Source: CAZABS01 sp964483635
GTDB taxonomy: Bacteria > Patescibacteriota > Minisyncoccia > Moranbacterales > UBA1568
Reading direction: 5' to 3'
DNA: 24,399 nt
Assembly: GCA_964483635.1 (NCBI GenBank)
Contig: CAZABS010000011.1
Location: 1 to 24,399 of the forward strand
Part shown: one piece after another, positions 12,989 through 19,832 of the stretch
How the letters are laid out: every line of letters begins with the position of its first letter
Numbering within the stretch: the first letter of the stretch is position 1
Notes under the pieces: model-generated
The model's input: only the letters and a program-made list of their open reading frames with translations
Told to the model about the DNA's origin: nothing
The model's database searches: none
Translations under genes and position numbers: made by a program

Positions 12989-13846
12989 CTATTTCAACTC
13001 TTTATCAATAACCGCCTGCATATCCTTAAAGCTCACAGCCCCTGGATAATTGGTTTGATTGACGAAGAAACTCGGAGTACCACGGAATCCAAATTGCTGA
13101 GCGACCGCCATATCTTCCGTAATACGCCCATCATACTTTCCACTTTCAAGACATGACTTCATATCACTGACACTCACGGCACTCTTCAAGAATTCAGCCA
13201 GTGTACCAGCTTTGGCCACATCATTTTTTACATCATTATTGATGAGTGAGTATCCTGTTTCATTCATCAAGAGATCATGTACTTCCCAAAACTTCCCTTT
13301 TTCGTGAGCACAGTACAGAGCCTTGGTCGCCAATTCTCCGTTCCCGTGTCCGTTCGCATAGAGCCAGACAAATCCCGCCTTTCCGGCATCAACCAACTTC
13401 TTCATTTCTGGTACCGGAGCCACATAACTCCCACCATCCTTCACCAGAACAAACTTCGAGCCAAATTGCTTGTTCAAACTCGGATTTTTCCCAGCTGCCA
13501 CGTGACAGTACGGACAACTCGGATCACTAAACTCCACGAAGATAAGCTTACTTTTCTTATTTCCAAATGAAATATTTTTCCCATTCAATAATCCTTGCAC
13601 TTGTTCAAACGTCACACTTGGCTGTGCTACCGGTTGGGTTCCTGGCTGAGCAGCCGTCGGAGAAGTGGGAGTCACCGAGGCGCTTCCTCCTTTCGACTTT
13701 TCAGAAACAAGCAGACTCGCTGCAATCATGAGACTCCCCAAAAGTACCGCACCGGCAATAATCCAGGCTCCTTTTTCTTCTTGGCCGCGATTACACCCTC
13801 CGGTTCCACTTTCGCAATGTGAAATTGTCTGTTCTCTCTCTTCCAT
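12989..13846 (-). CDS. Membrane-anchored DsbA-like thioredoxin-fold protein
   Basis: A thiol-disulfide oxidoreductase acting outside the cytoplasm. The 285 residues comprise a Cys/Glu-containing N-terminal tail, one membrane helix (about 27-47), a Ser/Pro/Thr/Gln-rich linker (50-78) and a DsbA-type thioredoxin domain. The active site is CPYC at 111-114 (FSDPSCPYCHVAAGK), a helical insertion with a CAHEKGKFWEVHDLL segment typical of DsbA follows, and the cis-proline is Pro258 in FRGTPSFFVN. Extra cysteines (179, 232) could form a structural disulfide. It is the last gene of the minus-strand redox cluster, 86 bp downstream of the glutaredoxin-DsbD-like gene, with its own likely promoter and a strong terminator. 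Whether it oxidises, isomerises or reduces substrates cannot be told from sequence. Confidence 0.87.
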   Translation of the reverse strand: MEEREQTISHCESGTGGCNRGQEEKGAWIIAGAVLLGSLMIAASLLVSEKSKGGSASVTPTSPTAAQPGTQPVAQPSVTFEQVQGLLNGKNISFGNKKSKLIFVEFSDPSCPYCHVAAGKNPSLNKQFGSKFVLVKDGGSYVAPVPEMKKLVDAGKAGFVWLYANGHGNGELATKALYCAHEKGKFWEVHDLLMNETGYSLINNDVKNDVAKAGTLAEFLKSAVSVSDMKSCLESGKYDGRITEDMAVAQQFGFRGTPSFFVNQTNYPGAVSFKDMQAVIDKELK

Positions 13847-13894
13847 ACAGCGTATGATTATTATTTATGGATTACTGCTGAAGAACGTTTTCAC

Positions 13895-13924
13895 AGTATA
13901 CCAAAGAAACCCCGGTGCCACCAA
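13895..13924 (-). promoter_or_regulatory. Promoter of the DsbA-like gene
   Basis: An extended -10 TGG-TATACT (hexamer 13895-13900) has TTGGTG 18 bp upstream (13919-13924) on the minus strand. The start would be near 13888, with a leader of about 42 nt and no Shine-Dalgarno. Confidence 0.45.
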
Positions 13925-13932
13925 GCATTTCC

Positions 13933-14916
13933 TCAGACAAAGCGGAGCGCCTCTGGGGCAAAAATAAGGAGTGCTCCCAAGAGCAGCATGAGTATGCCTC
14001 CAATCAAATTTGACCACTTCGAATACTGTGCCGTCAGATGAAGCTTCTCAAAGCCCCAGAGAGCCAAACCAAAAACAAGGAAATCGTCGACCATGTACCC
14101 AAGAATATAGAGTGCCATCAGTCCCTGCGTATGGAGCCAGGTAAGCTCATTGAGTTCGACAATTTTCGTAAACGCCTGTGGAATACCAATCGAGCAGGCA
14201 AACTCAATCACATTCACCGAAAAGGCCAAAACGATTACCCCTCCTGCTGTCAGCCAGGTAAACGGCTCAGTAGCGAGCTTTTTGATTCGACTTGAAATCT
14301 TGGCACGTTGTTCCAAATTCGTGACCTGGCAAGTCCCATCGGAGTGATACCACTCATAGAGAAAAAAGAGTCCTCCTCCGAGAGAAACCATGCCGACAAT
14401 CGGCGTCACCCATTGATCGAGCCCAATGAAATCCCACGTCGTAAACCATACATTCAGGATGAGATAATACATAGCGGTCTCAGCCACAATGAATAGACCA
14501 GCGACGGCGAGCATGCGCTCTCGATTGGCCATTTGTACCAAGACAATGAGAAACGTTACCAAAACCCACATTGCACAGGGATTAAACCCATCAATGAGTC
14601 CCAAGACTGCTGCCATCGTTGGAAGTGAGTAAGCAGACACGTCGGTTGGCCCGATAAAGGGAATTTTCACCAAGAGGGGCTCCGGACTTGGAACTTCACA
14701 AATTCCCCGTTCGCTATCACAGGTCAATCCCGACTTCTCAAGCTCAAGGGTAGCGCCAGCAAGATACCCTTCAAAACCGAGTTGTGGCTTGCCTCGTTCA
14801 GCTTCAACAAGAGTCCGGATCCTTATGCCCGTTGTCTCAACATCTTCAAAACCCTGAAGCAAAGTGCTGCCGATAAGTGTGAGTGGAGTTGACTTGGATG
14901 TTTTGGCCCGAGCAGT
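13933..14916 (-). CDS. Glutaredoxin-fused DsbD-like membrane electron carrier (N-terminus in assembly gap)
   Basis: The family carries reducing power across the membrane with a DsbD/CcdA-like transmembrane unit fused to a glutaredoxin-like domain. Visible from the gap edge: STPLTLIGSTLLQGFED, which fits the cis-Pro half of a glutaredoxin (the CPxC half must lie in the gap). A short Cys-containing linker follows (GLTCDSERGICEVPSPEP), then GLIDGFNPCAMWVLVTFLIV, the first helix with the conserved FNPCAMW cysteine. Further helices follow, with CQVTN in a loop and NVIEFACSIGIPQAFT carrying the partner cysteine, ending in GGILMLLLGALLIFAPE. The start codon is missing because of the gap. It lies between the ferric-reductase-like gene and the DsbA-like gene on the same strand, which suggests electron flow among them. 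Confidence 0.8.
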   Translation of the reverse strand, partial: TARAKTSKSTPLTLIGSTLLQGFEDVETTGIRIRTLVEAERGKPQLGFEGYLAGATLELEKSGLTCDSERGICEVPSPEPLLVKIPFIGPTDVSAYSLPTMAAVLGLIDGFNPCAMWVLVTFLIVLVQMANRERMLAVAGLFIVAETAMYYLILNVWFTTWDFIGLDQWVTPIVGMVSLGGGLFFLYEWYHSDGTCQVTNLEQRAKISSRIKKLATEPFTWLTAGGVIVLAFSVNVIEFACSIGIPQAFTKIVELNELTWLHTQGLMALYILGYMVDDFLVFGLALWGFEKLHLTAQYSKWSNLIGGILMLLLGALLIFAPEALRFV

Positions 14917-15016
14917 NNNNNNNNNNNNNNNNNNNNNNNNNNNNNNNNNNNNNNNNNNNNNNNNNNNNNNNNNNNNNNNNNNNNNNNNNNNNNNNNNNNN
15001 NNNNNNNNNNNNNNNN
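14917..15016. other. Assembly gap (100 N)
   Basis: Exactly 100 undetermined bases. The flanks belong to two different families, a ferric-reductase-like membrane protein upstream and a glutaredoxin-DsbD-like protein downstream. The gap therefore hides a gene boundary plus the glutaredoxin active site. The apparent single open frame through the Ns is an artefact. Confidence 0.98.
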
Positions 15017-15735
15017 GTTAATCGTGAAAGTGCTTTCCATTCCTCATAATACGAGCTCACAAGATTGATACTCTCTCTCAGTAGTGGCAGTATATTTCGC
15101 CAGGCCAAGAGCTTGAGAAATCCGTAGGAACCGAGGAGAAGCCCAGCCTGAACAAAAGATGAAGAATCTCCGCCTCGCATTAAGAATCGATGGAACACAA
15201 CGAAGAGGAAGACTCCGTAAACGACGCGGTGAAGTCGTTTCCATCCTTTCCCACCTAACACACGGTTGGCAAGAGTATTGGACGTCAAAAGAAGCGGAAG
15301 GGTGAGAAAATACCCCACGATACCAAAGAGTATCATCGGGTCGAGCGAAAAGAGAGCGTTCGGCCAATACGGTCTGACAACCAAATCAAACCACGCTGGA
15401 TCAAGGAGATACCCTACCCCATGTACCGTCGCAAGATACGCCATGAAAATACCGAGCTCTCTCCGTAACCCCATCAAAAGGAGGAGGAGTCGCATTCGAA
15501 AAATTTTTGAGAGCGGACTCAAAAAGAGAATGAGAATCAGCAAATTGGCCGCCATTTCCCCAAACTCTTTGCGCATCTCTGGAAAAAGAAATCCGGCAAG
15601 TGCCGCATGCGCTCCAATCAACAAGATAATTTTTATTCTTCTTACATTTCGAATCATCCAGTCACTCACTCGATCATGAAAGAGAAAAAAAAGTGGGAGA
15701 ATCGGACGTATCAATTGAAAAAGAGTTCGTATCAT
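15017..15735 (-). CDS. Ferric-reductase-like transmembrane haem protein (MsrQ/YedZ-like), C-terminus in gap
   Basis: A polytopic membrane protein of the ferric-reductase-like family, which binds b-type haem and passes electrons across the membrane. In MsrQ they feed a periplasmic methionine sulfoxide reductase. About 239 residues are visible. Family features: LRRELGIFMAYLATVHGVGYL with the first conserved His, KGWKRLHRVVYGVFLFVVFHRFL with two more, and about six hydrophobic helices. The start chosen is the ATG at 15733-15735, with AGGA 8 bp upstream; the open frame extends to 15864 but that part overlaps a small upstream gene and looks non-coding. No MsrP-like molybdoprotein is seen nearby, so the electron acceptor is unknown. 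The downstream redox genes suggest a thiol-linked role. Confidence 0.75.
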
Positions 15736-15745
15736 AAGGAAATTC

Positions 15746-15886
15746 CTATGGCTGCAGCGTAATGGGGTGATTTTGTAGAGAAGTCTTCTGAACGTCTTGC
15801 CAGCAACGAAACCCCATGAGCCCTCCCGTGAGGAGAACCACGTGAAGTGCCCCCAACCATACAACCGTTTGGAGATTCAACTGCAT
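15746..15886 (-). CDS. Small single-helix membrane protein (candidate)
   Basis: A 46-residue frame starting MQLNLQTVVWLGALHVVLLT and continuing GGLMGFRCWQDV, then a polar tail ending HPITLQP. Residues 7-26 would form one membrane helix, followed by a single Cys28. It ends 10 bp before the ferric-reductase-like ATG and follows a well-spaced promoter, as expected for the first gene of that operon. It has no Shine-Dalgarno (few genes here do) and no family I recognise. It may be a subunit or maturation factor of the haem protein; this is inferred from position only. Confidence 0.42.
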   Translation of the reverse strand: MQLNLQTVVWLGALHVVLLTGGLMGFRCWQDVQKTSLQNHPITLQP

Positions 15887-15915
15887 AGCGTAAAAAAATA
15901 TTTTGAGGTTTCTTT

Positions 15916-15944
15916 ATGATACCGTGAAAAATGTTCCCCAGCAA
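15916..15944 (-). promoter_or_regulatory. Promoter of the redox cluster
   Basis: TTGCTG (15939-15944) and TATCAT (15916-15921) on the minus strand are 17 bp apart. Transcription would start near 15909, about 23 nt before the small membrane protein. Confidence 0.55.
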
Positions 15945-15976
15945 CTGAAATATTGCTGCTGCATCACCTTCCTTTG

Positions 15977-15985
15977 TGGTATTAT
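15977..15985 (+). promoter_or_regulatory. Extended -10 of the ABC transporter operon
   Basis: TGG-TATTAT fits an extended -10 element (TGn plus hexamer 15980-15985); no good -35 is visible. It predicts transcription from about 15992, past the first ATG (15988) and just before the second (16000). This favours the second ATG with an almost absent leader. Confidence 0.4.
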
Positions 15986-15987
15986 AG

Positions 15988-17358
15988 ATGAAAAAGGACA
16001 TGAACGCTCCACTCACCGTTTCCCCCGCAAATGTCGGAGATCCTTTGGTTGTCATTGATAAACTTCGGATTATCTACAACCAAGGAAAATCCAATGAGAT
16101 GCGGGCTCTCGAAGAGACAAACCTCGCGATTTATCCACATGAATACGTGATCATTTTTGGTCCCTCTGGATGTGGTAAATCAACCCTTCTCTACTCCATC
16201 TCCGGACTACAACGTGCGACGTACGGCACCGTCTCCATCAAGGGCAAGGTGATCTCACAAATGAGCGAAAAGGAAGAACTTGCTTTACATCAACGAGATA
16301 TCGGGATGATCTTCCAGGCTTTTTATCTTATTCCATCACTTTCTATTCTTGATAACGTCTGCCTCCCCCGTGTCTTCCTTGGAGAATCACCCACCCAACG
16401 AAAAAAAGATGGGCTCGGACTCCTTCGCCGTTTCGGAATTGCCGAACAAGGCGACAAGATGCCCAGTCAACTCTCCGGAGGACAAAAACAGCGCGTGGCT
16501 ATCGCTCGTTCACTCGCCAACAATCCAGACATTATCCTAGCTGACGAACCCGTCGGGAACTTGGATTCCGAATCTGCACAAAATGTGCTTGATATCTTAA
16601 AAGAGCTCAACGAAGTCGATAAGAAGACCATCGTCATGGTCACGCATAATCCCGAGCATCTCGTCTATGCTGATCGAGTGATTCACATGAAAGATGGTCG
16701 GATTATCAAAGAGCAGGTTTTCAAAGAAAAACGCAATATTGTCCACAAAGAAAAGAAGATGGAGGACTTTCTCGAGGAAGAAGAAACGATCCCACAAGAA
16801 AACAGTGAGCTCAAACTCCTCATGACTTCTTTCAAGAATCTCTTGCCGCAGCAAGTAGATATGCTTCTGATTCCTTTCAAAGCCAAGCAACTTTTGTCTC
16901 ATCTCCTTTCGGAACTCAACGAAGAACAGGTGTCTATGGCAGAAGCATTTCTGAAAGAACTCCTCTTTAAAAACATTGACGCTCCGACGCTTACGAGCAG
17001 ACTCGATCTCGACCTCGAACAAGGTGGCGCGGGCTGGAATCGACTGAGAGCCCAAGCATTTACCAAACGAGTAGAGAATATCCTTGCCGTCACGCAAACG
17101 ATACGATCAACTCCAGATGAAGGAGCGCTCGCGCTCGCGGACTATATTGTTGACTATTTCCGATTGAAACTTGCTCCAGAAGAAAAACTCCGCCTTGAAG
17201 CAGCTCTCAAACTGAGACTCGGAAGCACTATTGGGCAAGTCGAACTCGCTCGAAAACTCGATAAGCCTCTGCTTCAAGGAGGAGTCGGTTTGCGGAAAGA
17301 CACCGTTGAACGCATTACCCGCGAAGTCGAAATTATTATGCTGCTCAAATATTCCTAG
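15988..17358 (+). CDS. MacB/LolD-type ABC transporter ATP-binding protein with large C-terminal extension
   Basis: The ATPase subunit of a MacB/FtsE/LolD-type (mechanotransmission) ABC system; it powers the permease encoded next. The nucleotide-binding domain spans about residues 20-243: Walker A GPSGCGKST (58-66), Q-loop MIFQAF, signature LSGGQKQRVAIARSL (from 162), Walker B IILADEP (182-188), D-loop GNLDSES and H-loop His220 (VMVTHNPEH). Family members usually stop near 230-250 residues. This one continues for about 210 more: a charged Lys/Glu linker (244-272), then mostly helical sequence ending LRKDTVERITREVEIIMLLK. I do not recognise that domain. The start may be the second ATG (16000), judging by the promoter position. 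The permease begins 5 bp after the stop. Confidence 0.92.
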   Translation: MKKDMNAPLTVSPANVGDPLVVIDKLRIIYNQGKSNEMRALEETNLAIYPHEYVIIFGPSGCGKSTLLYSISGLQRATYGTVSIKGKVISQMSEKEELALHQRDIGMIFQAFYLIPSLSILDNVCLPRVFLGESPTQRKKDGLGLLRRFGIAEQGDKMPSQLSGGQKQRVAIARSLANNPDIILADEPVGNLDSESAQNVLDILKELNEVDKKTIVMVTHNPEHLVYADRVIHMKDGRIIKEQVFKEKRNIVHKEKKMEDFLEEEETIPQENSELKLLMTSFKNLLPQQVDMLLIPFKAKQLLSHLLSELNEEQVSMAEAFLKELLFKNIDAPTLTSRLDLDLEQGGAGWNRLRAQAFTKRVENILAVTQTIRSTPDEGALALADYIVDYFRLKLAPEEKLRLEAALKLRLGSTIGQVELARKLDKPLLQGGVGLRKDTVERITREVEIIMLLKYS

Positions 17359-17363
17359 TTCCT

Positions 17364-18551
17364 ATGCGATTCCTCGATGTCCTCAAACTCTCACTCCGTA
17401 TGTTCAAAGCTCGCACGATGCGAACACTTTTGACCGTACTCGGGATGTCTGTCGGAATTGCCGCTATTATGTTTCTCGTTTCACTCGGTTACGGATTACA
17501 GCGCACCCTGCTTGAAAAAATCACCACGTCCGATGCGCTCGTTTCACTTGATGTGAGCGCCGGGAAGGAACAAGACGTCCTTCTTAACCAAGAGAGTATT
17601 GAAAAAATTCGTGAGATTCAAAATGTCATAGACATTATTCCCGCTCTCGAGCTCCCTGGCCAAGGAAAGTTCGATACAATTACGCTCGACGTAAGCACCG
17701 TCTCAACTCAACCCGGCTTTCTCAAAAGTCAAGGATTAAAACTGGTCGATGGCCGCCTCTTCGATCGGGCAAGTACCAGAGATATAGTCATTACCGCTGG
17801 TATTGCCAAAGTTTTTGATACCCCGCCTGAATCTATGCTCGGAAAAGATATTGTGCTGACTCTTTTTCAAAGCTCGAGTGCCAACAACAAGCGCACGAGT
17901 GTAGGTCTTGGTGATCCCTACACGATCGTAGGCGTGGCTGAAGGTGATGATAACATCGTCTATATTCCGCTTGATTCTCTTGGAGACTTTCCGATCGAGA
18001 GTTTCACCACGCTCAAGGTTAAATGTGCCTCGACACAAATTCTCGAGCAAGTACGCGCTGATATTGAAAGACTTGGTCTCACCGCGTCATCAATTTCAGA
18101 AACGATTGACCAAGCCAATAAAGTATTTCGAGCTATTCAAATCATCCTCATGATTTTCGGTCTCATCGCCCTTCTCGTTTCAGCCATCGGTATGTTCAAC
18201 ACCATGACCATCGCCCTCTTGGAGCGTACGGAAGAAATTGGCATCATGAAAGCTATTGGAGCCTCCAAAACCAGTATCTCCCTGATGTTTGTGATGGAAG
18301 CAACCCTTATGGGATTTCTGGGGTCTGTCGGTGGAGTTGTCCTCGGCTTTCTCGAGGGTGAAATTATCAACATCCTCATTAATACTGTGGCAACACGCTT
18401 CGGCGGAGCAGCCGTTGATCTTTTCTTCAGCCCTCTGTGGTTTATTATGACGGTCATTTTATTCGGTGCGTTTGTTGGCTTCCTTACCGGTATTTTCCCG
18501 GCTCGCAAAGCCTCCAAGATTGATACCCTCGATGCCCTCAGGTACAAATAA
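17364..18551 (+). CDS. MacB/FtsX-like ABC transporter permease
   Basis: The membrane subunit partnering the preceding ATPase. The 395 residues show the typical plan: a basic amphipathic start (MRFLDVLKLSLRMFKARTMRTLLTVLGM), membrane helix 1 (about 22-45), and an extracytoplasmic MacB_PCD-type domain (about 46-250) containing DVSTVSTQPGFLKSQGLKLVDGR and IVGVAEGDD. Three more helices follow (about 255-280, 303-335 and 355-380), with the conserved coupling segment ERTEEIGIMKAIGASKTSI and the terminal FPARKASKIDTLDALRYK. The substrate is unknown. In Gram-negative MacAB the partner is a fusion protein, and one is encoded downstream, but here it has its own promoter and is followed by an RND pump. 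Confidence 0.93.
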   Translation: MRFLDVLKLSLRMFKARTMRTLLTVLGMSVGIAAIMFLVSLGYGLQRTLLEKITTSDALVSLDVSAGKEQDVLLNQESIEKIREIQNVIDIIPALELPGQGKFDTITLDVSTVSTQPGFLKSQGLKLVDGRLFDRASTRDIVITAGIAKVFDTPPESMLGKDIVLTLFQSSSANNKRTSVGLGDPYTIVGVAEGDDNIVYIPLDSLGDFPIESFTTLKVKCASTQILEQVRADIERLGLTASSISETIDQANKVFRAIQIILMIFGLIALLVSAIGMFNTMTIALLERTEEIGIMKAIGASKTSISLMFVMEATLMGFLGSVGGVVLGFLEGEIINILINTVATRFGGAAVDLFFSPLWFIMTVILFGAFVGFLTGIFPARKASKIDTLDALRYK

Positions 18552-18635
18552 GCCTTCGAGGGAATATTTTTCATATCAGTTTTCGAAAAGCTATTTTTCT
18601 TGGCTTCTCCAAGCCAAAAAAACCATGGTATCTAT

Positions 18636-18664
18636 TTGACACCATTGGTGTTTTTTGTTACTAT
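18636..18664 (+). promoter_or_regulatory. Promoter of the fusion-protein/RND operon
   Basis: A perfect TTGACA (18636-18641) and TACTAT (18659-18664) are exactly 17 bp apart; transcription would start near 18671. Because this is downstream of an in-frame start at 18600, it supports the later ATG at 18690. The spacer itself contains ACACC-ATT-GGTGT followed by six T, a small terminator-like hairpin that could end the ABC transcript. Confidence 0.75.
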
Positions 18665-18689
18665 TATCCATTACTTTTCATACATCATT

Positions 18690-19823
18690 ATGCGTCGATT
18701 CTTGCAGTTGCTTGAGCAAAACCCCATCAAAAGTTTCATCATCCTGGTGTGTGCCCTTGGAGGAATTATCGTCTTGGCGAATTCTCTTCGGGCGCCCGAA
18801 ACGCTTCTCGAAAAAACCGCTCTCGAACCACGTTCAGTCAATGTGTTTGTGGTTGGAACTGACACTCCTACCACAACTCTTCCAGCAGAGGTCAGAAAAT
18901 CAGGAGTCATCACCGTTATAGCCCTCACCTCAGGAGTCATCCAGAGAATCCATGCCGTTCCTGGCCAAAAGGTGACTGCCTATCAGGCGCTCGTAACACT
19001 CACAAACGACAACGGGACTGGGGCGGCCGCGCTCCGAGCAGCCATCGCTCGTGAAAATCAACGATTAACCGAAAAAAATTATGCTACCGAAAAATCGGCA
19101 GCTCTTCTTCAAGAAAAAGTATCCAAAGATCAGTCGGAGAGTGATGCCGCAAAAAATCTCGCTGAAAAAAATCTTATTCTTGCAAAACGAGGCCTTGCTT
19201 CTGGAATGGTTCTGAGCGACCTCGGTGCTCGTGCTGCCGAAAGCGAGTGGCAAATGCTTCGTCCAACCAGTCCCGTCACCGGTACACTCGAACATCTTGC
19301 CGTACGTGTAGGTGAATACGTGACGCCCGGAACCGTAATCGCCACCGTTATCGCAGCCGGAGAACAACCAACTCTCCTGGAAGGTGCTCTCCCCCAATCC
19401 CTGGCCGTACTAGTGAATCCCGAGGGTGAACATAGCGTTTCATTATTTGATACCACGCTCACAATAACCCCACGATATTTCGCTGCCCACGAGAATAGTG
19501 CCGGGATGTATACTTTCGACTTTCGTATTCCATCAGAGAAAAGCTCTCTCTTCGCAGAAAGCACCTATGTCCCAATCAGTGTTTCTCTCCTGAAACAAAA
19601 GGGTGATGGTGTACTTATCCCAATAGACGCACTCTTTCAAAGCCACGGAAAAAATAGCGTCCATTTCCTCGATCAAGATAATCTCGTCAAGTCCCAGGAA
19701 GTTGACATCGAAGAAGTGATCGGGGGATATGCCCTCGTGCATCATCTCGAATCTGGAATCAAAATTGTCACCGATCGACTTGTCGTTGAAGGCGAAGTCG
19801 TCGTGTCAAATCATGCACCATAA
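18690..19823 (+). CDS. RND/MacA-type membrane fusion protein (periplasmic adaptor)
   Basis: An adaptor of the HlyD/AcrA/MacA type that works with the RND pump encoded next. From the ATG at 18690 it is 377 residues: a short cytoplasmic start, one membrane helix (about 12-30, SFIILVCALGGIIVLANSL), a beta-barrel/lipoyl half-motif (SGVIQRIHAVPGQKVTAYQALVTL), a helical coiled-coil hairpin (RAAIARENQRL to AAESEWQML), the second lipoyl half (SPVTGTLEHLAVRVGEYVTPG), then beta-rich domains. The hairpin is short. The start is chosen because the promoter lies between 18636 and 18664; an upstream ATG at 18600 would precede it. No TolC-like outer-membrane channel is encoded in the window. It ends 9 bp before the RND gene. 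Confidence 0.88.
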   Translation: MRRFLQLLEQNPIKSFIILVCALGGIIVLANSLRAPETLLEKTALEPRSVNVFVVGTDTPTTTLPAEVRKSGVITVIALTSGVIQRIHAVPGQKVTAYQALVTLTNDNGTGAAALRAAIARENQRLTEKNYATEKSAALLQEKVSKDQSESDAAKNLAEKNLILAKRGLASGMVLSDLGARAAESEWQMLRPTSPVTGTLEHLAVRVGEYVTPGTVIATVIAAGEQPTLLEGALPQSLAVLVNPEGEHSVSLFDTTLTITPRYFAAHENSAGMYTFDFRIPSEKSSLFAESTYVPISVSLLKQKGDGVLIPIDALFQSHGKNSVHFLDQDNLVKSQEVDIEEVIGGYALVHHLESGIKIVTDRLVVEGEVVVSNHAP

Positions 19824-19832
19824 TTCTCTTGT

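Noticed and set aside
15736..15864. N-terminal extension of the ferric-reductase-like protein (43 extra residues)
   Set aside because: It is basic and non-hydrophobic, overlaps the small membrane protein in another frame, and a better start with AGGA lies at 15735.
15732..16055. 107-codon minus-strand open frame spanning the divergent promoter region
   Set aside because: It overlaps both divergent promoters and the start of the ABC gene, has no coherent composition, and conflicts with the better 46-residue membrane protein in another frame.
16597..17097. 166-codon minus-strand open frame inside the ABC ATPase gene
   Set aside because: Antisense shadow of a well-supported coding frame, Phe/Leu-rich as expected from complementing Glu/Lys codons.
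18597..18618. CTTGGCTT-CTCC-AAGCCAA inverted repeat as a terminator for the permease
   Set aside because: It is followed by A rather than T on the plus strand, so it cannot be a standard terminator in the needed direction.
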